The notes under the pieces are model-generated. The model had not been told where the DNA came from, did no database searches, and saw only the letters and a list, made by a program, of their open reading frames with translations. Below, piece by piece: positions 1 through 9,048 of a stretch of 64,000 nucleotides of DNA. The stretch is from CAWABB01 sp963701735. Its GTDB lineage: Bacteria > Bacteroidota > Ignavibacteria > UBA10030 > UBA6906. Location of the stretch: NCBI GenBank assembly GCA_963701735.1, contig CAVPBI010000026.1:434001-498000 (forward strand). Reading direction: 5' to 3'. Position numbers and translations under genes: made by a program. Position 1 is the first letter of the stretch; each line of letters begins with the position of its first letter.

Positions 1-89
1 CCGATGTGCTCGATGTGCGTTGGTGTCATATGCTGTCCGTGCAATGCTGAAATGGCTGCTGCCGCCGGCACGCCTCTAACCGCGCGCGC

Positions 90-1773
90 TCAGATGACAA
101 TGTGCTCTTTGTACTCCCCGAACACGCCCCGGAGGACGTCGCAGATCTCGCCCACGGTCGCGTATGCCCGGACCGCTTCAAGGATCGGGGGCATCAGATT
201 CGCGTCCCCTTCCGCGGCAGTCCGCAGACGCCTTCAGCGTGCGGGCGACAGCCTCCCCGCTCCTCCTGGCCCGCAGCGCCCTGAGCGAGGCGATCTGCTC
301 GTTCTGCACACCGCGATCGATCCGCAGGAGATTCTCCGGAGGCTGCTCCCGGATCTGATACCGGTTCACGCCCACGACGATTGTGCGTTCGTCCTCCACC
401 TCGCGCGCGTATCTGTACGCCGCCTTCTGGATCTCCGTCTGGACGAAACCCGACTCGATGGCTTCCACCATGCCGCCGAGCGCATCGATCTGCGCGATCA
501 GGGCGGCCGCGTCGCGCTCGATGGCGTCGGTCATCGCCTCCACGAAGTACGACCCTCCCAGCGGATCGATCGTGTTCGCCACGCCGCTTTCAAACGCGAC
601 GATCTGCTGCGTCCGCAGCGCGATGCGAACCGAGTCTTCGCTCGGCAGCGCGAGGGCCTCGTCGCGGGAGTTGGTGTGCAGGCTCTGGGCCCCGCCCAGG
701 ATGGCGGCCAGCGTCTGGATCGTGACGCGCACGATATTGTTGTCCACCTGCTGCGCCGTGAGCGTCGACCCGGCTGTCTGCGCGTGAAACCGGAGCATCA
801 TCGATTTCGGCTGCTTCGCGCCGAAGCGCTCCTTCATCACGCGGGCCCACAGCCTCCTGGCGGCGCGGAACTTGGCCACCTCCTCCAGCAGATCGTTGTG
901 CGCGTTGAAGAAGAAGGAGAGCTGCCCCGCGAATGCGTCGATGTCCAGGCCCGCCTTCACCGCCGCGGCGACATAGGCGATCCCGTCGGCCAGCGTGAAC
1001 CCCACTTCCTGCGCGGCCGTCGACCCGGCCTCGCGGATGTGATACCCCGAGATCGAGATGGTGTTCCACTTCGGGACTTCGCGCGCGCAGTAGGCGAAGA
1101 TGTCGGTGATGAGCCGCATCGACGGCCTCGGCGGAAAGATGTACGTCCCGCGCGCGATGTACTCCTTCAGGATGTCGTTCTGAATCGTGCCGCTGATATC
1201 GGTCCGCTTCGCCCCCTGCCTCTCCGCGACCGCGATGTACATGGCAAGCAGCACGGCGGCGGGAGCGTTGATCGTCATCGACGTCGACACCCTGTCGAGC
1301 GGGATGCCTTCAAACAGGAGTTCCATGTCCGCAAGGCTGTCGATCGCCACGCCGACCTTTCCCACTTCTCCGTCAGCCAGCTGCGCGTCGCTGTCGTATC
1401 CGATCTGTGTCGGCAGGTCGAAAGCCACGGAGAGGCCCGACTGCCCCTGCTCCAGCAGATACCTGTAGCGCGCGTTCGACTCCCGGGCGGTTCCGAACCC
1501 GGCATACTGCCGCATCGTCCAGAGCCTTCCCCTGTACATCGTCGGCTGAATGCCGCGGGTGAAAGGATAGCGTCCGGGAAATCCCAGCCTCTCGATGTAG
1601 TCGGCGTCGCGCGTGTCGGCGGGCGTGTAGAGCGGATTCACCGGAACGAATGAGGTCGTCGTGTATTCCGGTTCACGTTCGGGGGTCCGAGCGATCGTCT
1701 TCTTGTAGACCGCGCGATCCCATTCCTCGATCGCATTCAAGAGGTCTGCGGTGGCACGAGCGGCATCGGTCAT
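90..1773 (-). CDS. methylmalonyl-CoA mutase large (substrate-binding) subunit, frameshifted near C-terminus
   Basis: This is the substrate-binding half of adenosylcobalamin-dependent methylmalonyl-CoA mutase, which interconverts succinyl-CoA and (R)-methylmalonyl-CoA. The protein is about 560 residues and lacks the C-terminal B12-binding domain, as in the split enzymes of many Bacteroidota and archaea; the B12 subunit is not in the window. Tyr80 (in QPTMYRG), Arg220 (PSMR) and His245 (SGYHIREAG) match the CoA-ester-binding Tyr/Arg/His of true methylmalonyl-CoA mutase. An isobutyryl-CoA mutase would have Phe and Gln at the first two. An extra base near 228 breaks the frame. Beyond it the other frame continues with the expected ending (PPILEAVRAYATVG, then EYKEHIVI and a stop at 90-92). 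The single indel and intact tail suggest a sequence error rather than decay. The gene lies 65 bases downstream of the carotenoid operon's last gene. Confidence 0.9.
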
Positions 1774-1838
1774 GGGTGGCTCTTTCGCTTCACGGGGCTA
1801 TCGGGCACTTGAGGGGAAAGAAGCGACATCAGGAGGAA

Positions 1839-3071
1839 TCACGCAAGTTTCATACCAGACCAAAGCTGAAGATTCAGGGTTGTCGCGTGATTCCCGGAGG
1901 CTGCTGCGGGGCGATTTCCTACCGCTGGGAATACCTTCTCAAAAGATGGGGGTATTTGCTGAAATGGAAGGATTCGCGGGAAAAGGGAATGGACTTGATC
2001 CGGGCTCCCCTGGGTGAGGTTGGGCGGGGTTTGGTTGGGCTCAGTGCGGTTGGGCTGAGTATGGTTGGGCGGAGTGTGGCCACGCCCGAGCCGGGACTTG
2101 CCATTGTCTGCTTCGCTCAGGTGCGGGCTCGGGCAGGTTCGGCTAGAGGCCGGGCTTCCTGTTCGGGCGAAGACAGATGCGAGTGCGCTCGCGAGGTCAG
2201 GATAGCGGAACACGTACCCGGCGTCCAGCGCCTTCCTCGGGATCACCCGCTGTCCCGAGAGCACGACGACCGACATCTCGCCGAGTATCAGGCGCAAGAC
2301 AAACGAGGGGACAGGAAACCACGAAGGACGGCCGAGGACACGTCCGAGCTCCCTGCAGAATTCGGACATGCGAACGATGCCGGGCGCAGAGACATTCACC
2401 GGTCCCTCGAGCGCGGGGTCCCTGATCGCTGTGAGTATGATGCCAAGCACGTCATCCAGGTGGACCCACGGCATCCACTGCGTGCCGCTGCCGAGCGGTC
2501 CTCCGACGAACAGGCGGAATGGCAGCGCCATGCGGGGCAGTGCTCCGCCATCGGCATCCAGCACAATACCAACCCGGGGGAGCACCACTCTCACGCCGGA
2601 TCCTGCGGCGCGCATCGCCTCCCGCTCCCACTGTACGGACAGCTCGGGGAGGAATCCCCTGCCGGAGGGATGCGACTCGAGCACGTCTCCCTCGGGCACG
2701 TCGCCGTAGTAGCCGACGGCGGAGATGTTCACGAGCACACCCGGGCGATCGCGCGCTCCCACGGCCGCGTCAACGATGGCGCGCGTGCTCTTGAGCCTGC
2801 TGTCCGTGAGCGCCCGCTTTCGGGCCTCGGTCCATCTCCCTTCCGCGATCGATTCGCCCGAGAGGTTCACGACCGCATCCGCGCCGTCAACGGCCGACCA
2901 CCACTCCCCCTTCGTGACGCCGTCCCATCGGGCCATCGTCACGCCGGACGGAAGCGGCGCCTTCGGATTGAGCGAGCGGCTAAGGAGGACCACGGAATGC
3001 CCGTCCCCGGCCAGACGCTTCATCAGGCTGCGGCCGATGAACCCGCTCCCTCCTGCGATGACAACCTTCAT
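1839..3071 (-). CDS. TIGR01777-family SDR epimerase (YfcH/SDR39U1-like) with odd C-terminal tail
   Basis: This is an NAD(P)-dependent extended SDR. The Rossmann motif GGSGFIG lies at residues 7-13, the NLSGESI motif near 70 and VNISAVGYYGD near 115. Family members are usually about 300 residues; this one runs to 410. The core ends near residue 305, and the remaining ~100 residues are low in complexity and carry four pentapeptides of type PNxT[QEP], encoded by a 15-base tandem repeat. The tail may be real or may reflect a lost stop. The start overlaps the stop of the upstream SRPBCC gene by 4 bases, so the two are probably co-translated. SRPBCC and TIGR01777 genes are often neighbours. The substrate is unknown; its place at the end of a carotenoid operon only suggests a role in pigment or membrane modification. 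Confidence 0.85.
   Translation of the reverse strand: MKVVIAGGSGFIGRSLMKRLAGDGHSVVLLSRSLNPKAPLPSGVTMARWDGVTKGEWWSAVDGADAVVNLSGESIAEGRWTEARKRALTDSRLKSTRAIVDAAVGARDRPGVLVNISAVGYYGDVPEGDVLESHPSGRGFLPELSVQWEREAMRAAGSGVRVVLPRVGIVLDADGGALPRMALPFRLFVGGPLGSGTQWMPWVHLDDVLGIILTAIRDPALEGPVNVSAPGIVRMSEFCRELGRVLGRPSWFPVPSFVLRLILGEMSVVVLSGQRVIPRKALDAGYVFRYPDLASALASVFARTGSPASSRTCPSPHLSEADNGKSRLGRGHTPPNHTQPNRTEPNQTPPNLTQGSPDQVHSLFPRILPFQQIPPSFEKVFPAVGNRPAAASGNHATTLNLQLWSGMKLA
2011..2079. repeat. 15-base tandem repeat, four copies plus partial
   Basis: Four direct 15-base units (2011-2025, 2026-2040, 2041-2055, 2056-2070), each ending GGTTGGGC, are followed by a 9-base partial unit. The copies differ mainly in the first seven positions. 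The unit is a multiple of three, so it stays in frame with the SDR gene and encodes Pro-Asn-x-Thr pentapeptides on the minus strand. Confidence 0.85.
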
Positions 3072-3547
3072 CGCGCACTCCTCTGACGAGGACCGCCGGG
3101 AAACCTGCCGGCGATTACCCGCGACCGATGATCGAAGATACCTTCGAGCTTCCGCCGGACGGCCACTGAATGCGCCAGCGCCCCGAGCGGGCCGAACGGG
3201 AGAAGGTACCGGACGGTGTCCGTCATCTCCGTTCCGCCATCGACTGCGCGGAACGCGTGCGTGTGATGCCAGAAGGAATACGGGCCCCTGAGCTGCTGGT
3301 CGACGAACCCGCGGGGCGGATCGTACGACGTGATGAGCGTGGTCCAGCGCACGGGCATGCCCAGCACCCGGATCGTGTAGTCGATCAGCGCCCCCTCTTT
3401 CATGGCGATCGGCGACGGGGTCAGGATTCGGAACCCGAGCTCCGCGGGCGTGACGTCGGCCAGATTCTCCGGCCGGTCGAAAAACCGGAATGCCTCATCC
3501 GGCGGAACCGGAAGGAACAGCCTTCGTTCAAGGACGTACGGGGTCAC
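3068..3547 (-). CDS. SRPBCC (START/Bet v1-like) ligand-binding protein
   Basis: This is a protein of about 159 residues with the SRPBCC fold pattern: an N-terminal RRLFLPVPPDEAFRFF strand-helix, a central LGMPVRWTTLITSYDPPRGF segment and the late EMTDTVRYLLPFGPLG strand. The fold binds hydrophobic ligands; no catalytic residues can be named. It starts with GTG at 3547, 24 bases after crtYd ends, and its end overlaps the next gene by 4 bases. It lies in the carotenoid operon next to the lycopene cyclase genes, so binding of a carotenoid or lipid is a reasonable guess but not shown. There is no signal peptide. Confidence 0.8.
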   Translation of the reverse strand: MTPYVLERRLFLPVPPDEAFRFFDRPENLADVTPAELGFRILTPSPIAMKEGALIDYTIRVLGMPVRWTTLITSYDPPRGFVDQQLRGPYSFWHHTHAFRAVDGGTEMTDTVRYLLPFGPLGALAHSVAVRRKLEGIFDHRSRVIAGRFPGGPRQRSAR

Positions 3548-3571
3548 GTGTTCAACTCCAAGAATGCATGC

Positions 3572-3916
3572 TCATGTCCCCCCTGTAACATCCGCTCGCT
3601 GCGCGCGGTTCCTCCCCTCGGGCCGCGCCTGGCGCCGGCGGAAATACTCCCACAGCACGACGCTCAGGCCGATGAGCGCAAAGCCGTACACGAAATCCTC
3701 GAGCGGTATCGTGCCCAGGCGGGCGCCAAGAAAATGCTCCTGCCCGTAGATGACGATGGGACGCCACGTGAGATACCCGTTCGCGACCAGCTTGAAGCCG
3801 TACATGACGGCGAGGAAGACCCAGAACTCCCGGCGGCGCAACAACCGGGTTCCGAGCCGCCTGTCCAGCAGGATCACGCACCCCGCCGCAACGATAGCTG
3901 CAACCGTGTACTCCAT
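3572..3916 (-). CDS. crtYd: lycopene beta-cyclase subunit CrtYd
   Basis: This is a 114-residue membrane protein with about three transmembrane segments, one half of the heterodimeric lycopene cyclase of the CrtYc/CrtYd type. The family's PLED motif is present as IPLEDFVYGF at residues 70-79. The enzyme closes beta rings on lycopene. The start codon (3914-3916) overlaps the stop of crtYc by one base (ATGA), so translation should be coupled and the subunits made in equal amounts. The single-polypeptide form CrtYcd is familiar in Bacteroidota; split genes are best known from Actinobacteria. Because cruF is present, this enzyme may cyclise only one end, giving gamma-carotene. That is inference. 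Confidence 0.85.
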   Translation of the reverse strand: MEYTVAAIVAAGCVILLDRRLGTRLLRRREFWVFLAVMYGFKLVANGYLTWRPIVIYGQEHFLGARLGTIPLEDFVYGFALIGLSVVLWEYFRRRQARPEGRNRAQRADVTGGT

Positions 3917-4224
3917 CACTGGCGCCTCATGAAGAACTTCGTGGATTCCCAGGTGAAGACCGAGACAAAGGAGACCACGACAAAAAAGAGCCACTCCTCG
4001 ATCGGCATTCCCGCGAAGGTCAGTCCGAGGACGTAGGCAGGGTTGAACGACCAGTGCCCGCGCGCCGTTGCGATGATATCCCAGACCCAGAACACGGCGC
4101 ATGTTATCCCCATGGCCTTCACAAGGGGCTTCCAGTTTCCCCGGATCCCGATCTTGGGATCCCGGCTGAGGATCGCAGGAAAGATCACGATCGCCGCGAG
4201 GACGATCAGGTACTCGGATTTCAT
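3916..4224 (-). CDS. crtYc: lycopene beta-cyclase subunit CrtYc
   Basis: This is a 102-residue membrane protein and the first half of the heterodimeric lycopene beta-cyclase. Its motif MPIEEWLFFVV (residues 73-83) is the counterpart of the PxE(E/D) motif in the partner. It has about three transmembrane segments, a short lysine-rich loop and a C-terminal RRQ. The start at 4222-4224 overlaps the stop of the upstream cruF-like gene by 4 bases, and its own stop overlaps crtYd by one. A longer reading to 4470 is possible, but its extra N-terminus overlaps cruF and does not resemble the family. Confidence 0.85.
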   Translation of the reverse strand: MKSEYLIVLAAIVIFPAILSRDPKIGIRGNWKPLVKAMGITCAVFWVWDIIATARGHWSFNPAYVLGLTFAGMPIEEWLFFVVVSFVSVFTWESTKFFMRRQ

Positions 4225-4985
4225 GCGACGACGCCTTTCGTGCCGGGCCCGACCGCGAGCCGCCGGCGGAACATGAGGCCAAGCGCCAGGAGTCCGGCGG
4301 CCGACACGACCACCGGCTGCACCTGGCCGCCGACGGCGGCGGTCAGTGCGAACAGAACCCATTGCATCAGATAGACCATGAGTGCGTTCAGGTACAGACC
4401 CGGATGCTCCTGCGGCTGACCCGAACTCTTCTCGAGCAGCCAGGTCGCGGCGACGGAGAAGGCGAACCACGCGAGGTAGTTCGCCATCGGCACGCCATCT
4501 CCCTCCCAGACCCAGTAGCGCGTGATCATTGCGGCCATCGGCTCGAGAGCGATATCAAGAATCACCGTCAGGGCGCCGCTGAGGAGCGCCACGCGCACCG
4601 CGTTCCTCCCTGCCGGCCGCTCCGCGAGGCGCTGGGCGATCCGCCACGTGCTCACCACGGTGACGTACCACGCGAGGGCCATCGCCACGGGGACGCCGGC
4701 CACCAGGCCGCCGAGCACATCGGTGTACACATACCTCCCGAATGGAACGCCCGTCGTGACGCCGATGTACTCCACCGCGAAGAGCGCCGCCGAAAGCAGC
4801 GCGAACGCAAGGAATGGCTTGACGGGAGATCGGGCGCGGAGCTCGGAACCGAGCGTCGTGAGGGCGTACAGGCCGATGACGAGCGAACCCGTCCAGGAAA
4901 ACCGCGAAGGGAGCATTCCGAACGCGACGAACGGGATGCCGAACGGGAAGAAGAACCAGAGGGCTCTCAGGGAGAGCCGGTACAC
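4221..4985 (-). CDS. cruF: carotenoid 1',2'-hydratase, CruF/DUF422 family
   Basis: This is an integral membrane protein of 254 residues with about seven hydrophobic segments, matching the CruF/bisanhydrobacterioruberin hydratase (DUF422) family. Members add water across the 1,2 double bond of the acyclic psi end of lycopene or gamma-carotene, giving a tertiary 1'-hydroxyl. The central stretch FAVEYIGVTTGVPFGRYVY and the later DIALEPMAAMITRYWVWEG are typical of the family. The start is GTG at 4985; the frame opens at the stop of the preceding SRPBCC gene and contains no ATG before it. It lies directly upstream of crtYc, which fits a monocyclic product. The gene name rests on family and context, so a bacterioruberin-type hydratase is not excluded. 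Confidence 0.8.
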   Translation of the reverse strand: MYRLSLRALWFFFPFGIPFVAFGMLPSRFSWTGSLVIGLYALTTLGSELRARSPVKPFLAFALLSAALFAVEYIGVTTGVPFGRYVYTDVLGGLVAGVPVAMALAWYVTVVSTWRIAQRLAERPAGRNAVRVALLSGALTVILDIALEPMAAMITRYWVWEGDGVPMANYLAWFAFSVAATWLLEKSSGQPQEHPGLYLNALMVYLMQWVLFALTAAVGGQVQPVVVSAAGLLALGLMFRRRLAVGPGTKGVVA

Positions 4986-5054
4986 CCGCGCGGCATTGCC
5001 GATCGGCGAACCCGCCCTCCAGAAGAGCGCGGATGTGTCCGGCCATCCGGGCCA

Positions 5055-5609
5055 TCAGCGGTTCGCGGCCGCCGGCTTCAGGTGCGCGTAGAGCTCCTCG
5101 TTGGACCGCTCGATGAAGGTGTCCAGCATGGTCACGAGATCCTTGCGCATCTGTTCGCTGATGAAGTCGGCCCCAAGGATGGGGGCAAGCCAGTGCACCT
5201 CGGACGCCCGCTCGCGGGAGAGCTGGAGGCGCAACTGGATGCGGATGGTGGTGGACGTCGGCGTGAGCGGGCGGATCACCACGCGGCAGAGCATGTAGTT
5301 GTCGTCGTTGCGATCCACGGATTCGTAGGTCGTCACCGAATCGGCCTCCATGCGCTTGCGGATGACAAAGTCGGTCTGCATGGAGCCCGAGAGAGGGATA
5401 TCGCGCTCCGTGCGGTACAGGTAGGTGCTGTCGCCGAGGGGCCGGACTTCGATCACCCCGGGCATGTTCCGCGCGAGGAGGCCGATGTCGTCGACATACC
5501 CCCGGAGCGCTTCACGATTGACCTCGACATCATACGACGCTTCCGCGGCGGCCTCCGCCACGAACACATCTGTACGGAACATCATCAGCATCAGGACGAC
5601 AGCAATCAT
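5055..5609 (-). CDS. exported SRPBCC/polyketide-cyclase-like protein
   Basis: This is a 184-residue protein with a short hydrophobic N-terminus ending near VAEAAAEAS, which could be a signal peptide or an anchor. The remainder has the pattern of the SRPBCC superfamily (YDVEVNREALRGYVDDIGLLARNM, then EVRPLGDSTYLYRTERDIP, and a C-terminal long helix). It sits between the glycosyltransferase (12 bases upstream) and cruF. Carotenoid operons do not require such a protein. Its likely location outside the cytoplasm, plus a lipid-binding fold, makes a pigment or lipid carrier possible, but that is only inference. Confidence 0.65.
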   Translation of the reverse strand: MIAVVLMLMMFRTDVFVAEAAAEASYDVEVNREALRGYVDDIGLLARNMPGVIEVRPLGDSTYLYRTERDIPLSGSMQTDFVIRKRMEADSVTTYESVDRNDDNYMLCRVVIRPLTPTSTTIRIQLRLQLSRERASEVHWLAPILGADFISEQMRKDLVTMLDTFIERSNEELYAHLKPAAANR

Positions 5610-5621
5610 TCCGGGATCACC

Positions 5622-6779
5622 TCAACGGGTTACAAGAAGGTTTCGAACGTTGTAGACGCGCCCCTTCCACCGGGATCCTTTGCCTGCGAGGACCCACCGT
5701 GTGGAATTGACCATGATGCCGATCAGCACGGCCATGGCCAGGGGGTGAAGAAGGGCGGACCAGATTTCCATGTCGAACCGGACCGCCAGGACAAACCTGA
5801 TCAGCAGCACCAGGGCTATCTGGGCGGCGACGATCTCCGCAGCGGTGGTCGTCCAGCCGCCTGTCACCGCGATGTCGAGCATGATGAGGAACGGGACCAC
5901 GGAGGTCGCGAGGCTGAACAGCACGACGGCGGCCACGGCCGGGATCGAGTACCCGAGTCCGGGGAAGATGTTTTTTGAGAAGCCGTCCCAGATCTCGGTG
6001 AGGGATGAGTACATACGGCACGACACCGCCGTCGCCCCGTAGCGGATGGCCAGCCGGCGGCCGGATTCCTTCACCCGGCGCGCGAGCCAGACGTCCTCCA
6101 CCATTGCGCCCTTCACCGCCTCATGTCCCCCCACGCCCTGGTAGGCCTCGCGCTTCCAGAGCATATACTGGCCGTTGGCCATCGCGATGCGCTCATCGCG
6201 CACCAGGCTGACCAGGGGTATCGGGAGAAACGCAAATGTCACGAAGTGCAGAAGCGGCAGGAGCGCGTGCTCCCAGAACGTCTCCGTGCGCTGCCGGGGG
6301 ATGGCGGTGAGGAGATCCGCGCCGGAACGCTGCAGCTCCCCCACGCCCGCGCTGAGGCTGTGCCGGGCATGCACGGTGTCGGCGTCCACAAAGAGGAGGA
6401 GACGGCCCCGCGCTTCCCGGTAGAGCTGATGGCACGCATAGCTTTTGCCGACCCATCCATCAGGAAGGGATGTCCCTTTGACAATCCGGAACCGGCGGTC
6501 GCGCGCGACCCACTGCGAGGCGATCGCGAACGTCGCGTCGTCGGAATTGTCGTCCAGGATGACGACTTCGAAGTTCCCGTAGTCCTGCTCGGCAAGCGTC
6601 GATAGCGCGATGCCGATCGTCCGCTCCTCGTTCCGCGCGGGAATGAGCACAGAGACAAGCGGCCTGTCCCACGGATGCTCGCCGGCCGTCAGCGACCGCA
6701 CGGTGAGGACGTTGACCAGCGCGATCACCGACATGATGGCGATGGCCCCAAGCACGACAAGCAGGTACAGCTCTATCAT
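5622..6779 (-). CDS. family 2 glycosyltransferase, probable carotenoid glycosyltransferase (CruC/CrtQ-like)
   Basis: This is a membrane GT2 enzyme of about 385 residues. An N-terminal transmembrane segment precedes a GT-A catalytic domain: SVLIPARNEERTIG near residue 43, ILDDNSDD near 74 and the metal-binding DAD at 132-134. Three or more C-terminal membrane segments follow. This layout matches CruC and CrtQ, which transfer a sugar to carotenoid hydroxyls or carboxylates. The start at 6779 was chosen because its ATG overlaps the stop of the upstream acyltransferase; an upstream start at 6812 would add 11 residues inside that gene. The context (hydratase, 3,4-desaturase and acyltransferase) suggests it glycosylates the 1'-hydroxyl. 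The sugar donor cannot be read from the sequence. Confidence 0.8.
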   Translation of the reverse strand: MIELYLLVVLGAIAIMSVIALVNVLTVRSLTAGEHPWDRPLVSVLIPARNEERTIGIALSTLAEQDYGNFEVVILDDNSDDATFAIASQWVARDRRFRIVKGTSLPDGWVGKSYACHQLYREARGRLLLFVDADTVHARHSLSAGVGELQRSGADLLTAIPRQRTETFWEHALLPLLHFVTFAFLPIPLVSLVRDERIAMANGQYMLWKREAYQGVGGHEAVKGAMVEDVWLARRVKESGRRLAIRYGATAVSCRMYSSLTEIWDGFSKNIFPGLGYSIPAVAAVVLFSLATSVVPFLIMLDIAVTGGWTTTAAEIVAAQIALVLLIRFVLAVRFDMEIWSALLHPLAMAVLIGIMVNSTRWVLAGKGSRWKGRVYNVRNLLVTR

Positions 6780-7507
6780 GACACCTCCTCCAGGAGGCGC
6801 ACGCGGTCCCATCGCGTGCTGGTGGAAGGTGCCCCTCGCAGGACGTTCCGGAACCCGCCAAGGTCCCGCCGCGCGATCCGGGACCGAAGATCGTCAAGCA
6901 TCGCTGTGACATGCTCCTCGACCCCGCGAACGAGCTCGCGGAGATCAACGCGAGCGTCGGGGACAAACGGCGTGCCGTACTCGGTGAAGACTTCCGGCCT
7001 CTGGTCGCCGATGAATTCGTATCGATGCACGAACGGCACAAACTGGACTGGCGCAACCATGTGAGCCAGGCGCCCGATCCCCGTCTGGAAGCCGAGCGGC
7101 CGGACGTCCCCGGGGAGCATCACGCCCTGAGGATAGATCCAGAGCGCGCGGTTTGGCCGGTCGAGCAACGAGCTGGCATACCGCAGCGACGCCACCGCGT
7201 CCCGCGGCGACTCCCGGCGGACCGAAAACACACCGATCCAGCGGAAGAACCTGTAACGCTCCAGCTGTTTCTCTTCCATCATCGCGTACCCGTCCAGCCC
7301 GAACACATCGTGCGAGAAATAGAACTCCACCAGCGGATCCCACCAGCAGCTGTGGTTCCCCAGCAGGACAACCGGAATGTTCCTATCCAGCCCTCCAACA
7401 TGCTCTTCTCCCGAGACCCACATCGCGTGGAAGTACTTCCGCAACAGCCGCCTGTTGTAGGCTGCCATCGCCGTCTCCAGGAACGGCTTTTTGTCCGCGG
7501 GAATCAT
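6776..7507 (-). CDS. PlsC-family acyltransferase, probable carotenoid-glycoside acyltransferase (CruD-like)
   Basis: This is a 243-residue acyltransferase. The catalytic HX4D motif is NHSCWWD (His52, Asp57) and the later YPQGVM segment near residue 124 matches the family's third block. PlsC enzymes acylate lysophosphatidate. In green sulfur bacteria a relative, CruD, acylates the sugar of carotenoid glucosides. Its location immediately before the glycosyltransferase, with a 4-base overlap, favours the carotenoid role. The HSCWW variant differs from the usual NH(Q/R/T)SxxD of housekeeping PlsC. A role in ordinary phospholipid synthesis remains possible. Confidence 0.8.
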   Translation of the reverse strand: MIPADKKPFLETAMAAYNRRLLRKYFHAMWVSGEEHVGGLDRNIPVVLLGNHSCWWDPLVEFYFSHDVFGLDGYAMMEEKQLERYRFFRWIGVFSVRRESPRDAVASLRYASSLLDRPNRALWIYPQGVMLPGDVRPLGFQTGIGRLAHMVAPVQFVPFVHRYEFIGDQRPEVFTEYGTPFVPDARVDLRELVRGVEEHVTAMLDDLRSRIARRDLGGFRNVLRGAPSTSTRWDRVRLLEEVS

Positions 7508-7565
7508 GCGACGTCACCGTGCAGCGACGAGCAACCCCGGCCCCCGTCGTCAGTGCGCTCAGCCA

Positions 7566-9048
7566 TCACAGCAGATCCTCCGCCACGAGTCCGGCGGCCA
7601 TTTTTCCCGACAGAAGCACCAGCGGGATCCCTCCGCCCGGGTGCGCGCTCCCTCCCGCAAAATACAGTCGCCGCAACGCCTTCGACCTGTTCGGGGGGCG
7701 GCGAAACGCTGCGAACATCGAGTTGGACGACGTTCCGTAAATCGACCCACGGTATGCGTTGTACCGTGACGCAAACATGTCCGGGGTGATAATGCGTTCC
7801 ACCTCGATGGCTCCCGCGAGTCCCTCGAGGCCCCGACGCTCCAGAAGCCGGATCACCAGATCCCGGTACGAGCGGCCGCCGTCGTCCCAGCGAGCCCGCC
7901 CACCGAGATGAGGTGCGTTTACCAGCACGAAGAGGTTGGACCCTCCGGCAGGCGCATGGCCGGGATCAGCATTCGCCGAGACCGAAACGTACACCGTGGG
8001 TTCGGCTGCGACCTCTCCCCGCCCGACCAGAGCCCGGAACTCGCCTTCGTAGTCGCCGGAGAAAAAGACGTTGTGGTGCGCCAGCTGTTCGAACCGTCTG
8101 CGCACGCCGAGCAGAAGCACGAAGCCCGCGAGCGACGGCTCGGGCGTGCGCCGCGACGCGCGGGACCGGCCGGACTCCTCCAGCAATGCGTCCTGCGCGT
8201 ACATCGCGTCTGCGTTGCACACAACCGCGTCAGCCGCGATCCGCTCCCCGCCCGCAAGCCGCACACCCGAGACCATTCCCGAAGCGGATTCAATCTGTTC
8301 GACCGCCGTACCGGTCCTGATCTCCGCGCCCGCCGACCGCGCGGCGTCTCCGAGGGCTGACGCAAGCCGCGCCATGCCGTCCCGCACGTACCAACCGCCG
8401 AAATGGAACTCCACATACGGTATGACGGCGAGCGTCGCGGGAGCCAGAAACGGGGACGAACCGTTGTACGTCGCAAACCTGTCGAAGAGCTGGCGCAGGC
8501 GCGGGTCCCGGAAAAACGACGCGACCGCACGGTGAAGCGTTCTGAAGGCGTCGATCCGGAACACTGCGGGAGCCATCCGGGCGTTCCGGACAAGCTCTCT
8601 GGCCCTCAGCGACCCAAAGGGCGTAAACAGGAACGGCTCTGCCGCAGCTCCATAGACGCGCTCGCGCGTGCTCCAGGAAACGCCGGTAGCTTCCGGCATC
8701 CGCCGGGCTGAACGCCGCAACCCGGGATTCCATGACCGCCGGATCGTCGCTTGCGTCGAGCATGGACCCGTCCGCAAACCTGTAACGGCAGAGCGGATCC
8801 AGCCGCACGAGCTCCAGTTGATCGTCGAGACGCACGCCCGCGGCACTGAACGCGTCGCGGACGACGTCGGGCATGGTGAGCAGTGTGGGACCCGTGTCAA
8901 ATCTGTACCCGCCGGAACACCACTGATCGACCTTGCCCCCGGGGTGATCGTTCTTTTCGAGAACAGTGACCCGCGCACCCCGGCGGCGCAGATGGATCGC
9001 GGCTGCCAGGCCCCCGAATCCGGCGCCGACGACGACAACGTGCTTCAC
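7566..9048 (-). CDS. crtD: CrtD-like carotenoid 3,4-desaturase (CrtI superfamily), one frameshift
   Basis: This is a FAD-dependent carotenoid desaturase of about 494 residues. The N-terminal dinucleotide-binding motif VVVGAGFGGLAAA is followed by GGKVDQW and DTGPTLLTMP. The C-terminus has the CrtI signature FAGGSAHPGGGIPLVLLSGK. Near 8665 a single base is missing in an alternating GC run: one frame reads FLEHARA, the other resumes at ERVYGAAAEPFLF. The start is GTG at 9048, overlapping the crtZ stop. Because crtI is present separately in the same operon, this paralogue more likely introduces the C-3',4' double bond after hydration by CruF, as CrtD does. The exact substrate is inferred from the neighbourhood. 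Confidence 0.8.

Noticed and set aside
3916..4470. A 184-residue start for CrtYc.
   Set aside because: The extra 82 residues overlap the CruF-like gene and are unlike any lycopene cyclase; the ATG at 4224 gives the usual length and a 4-base overlap.
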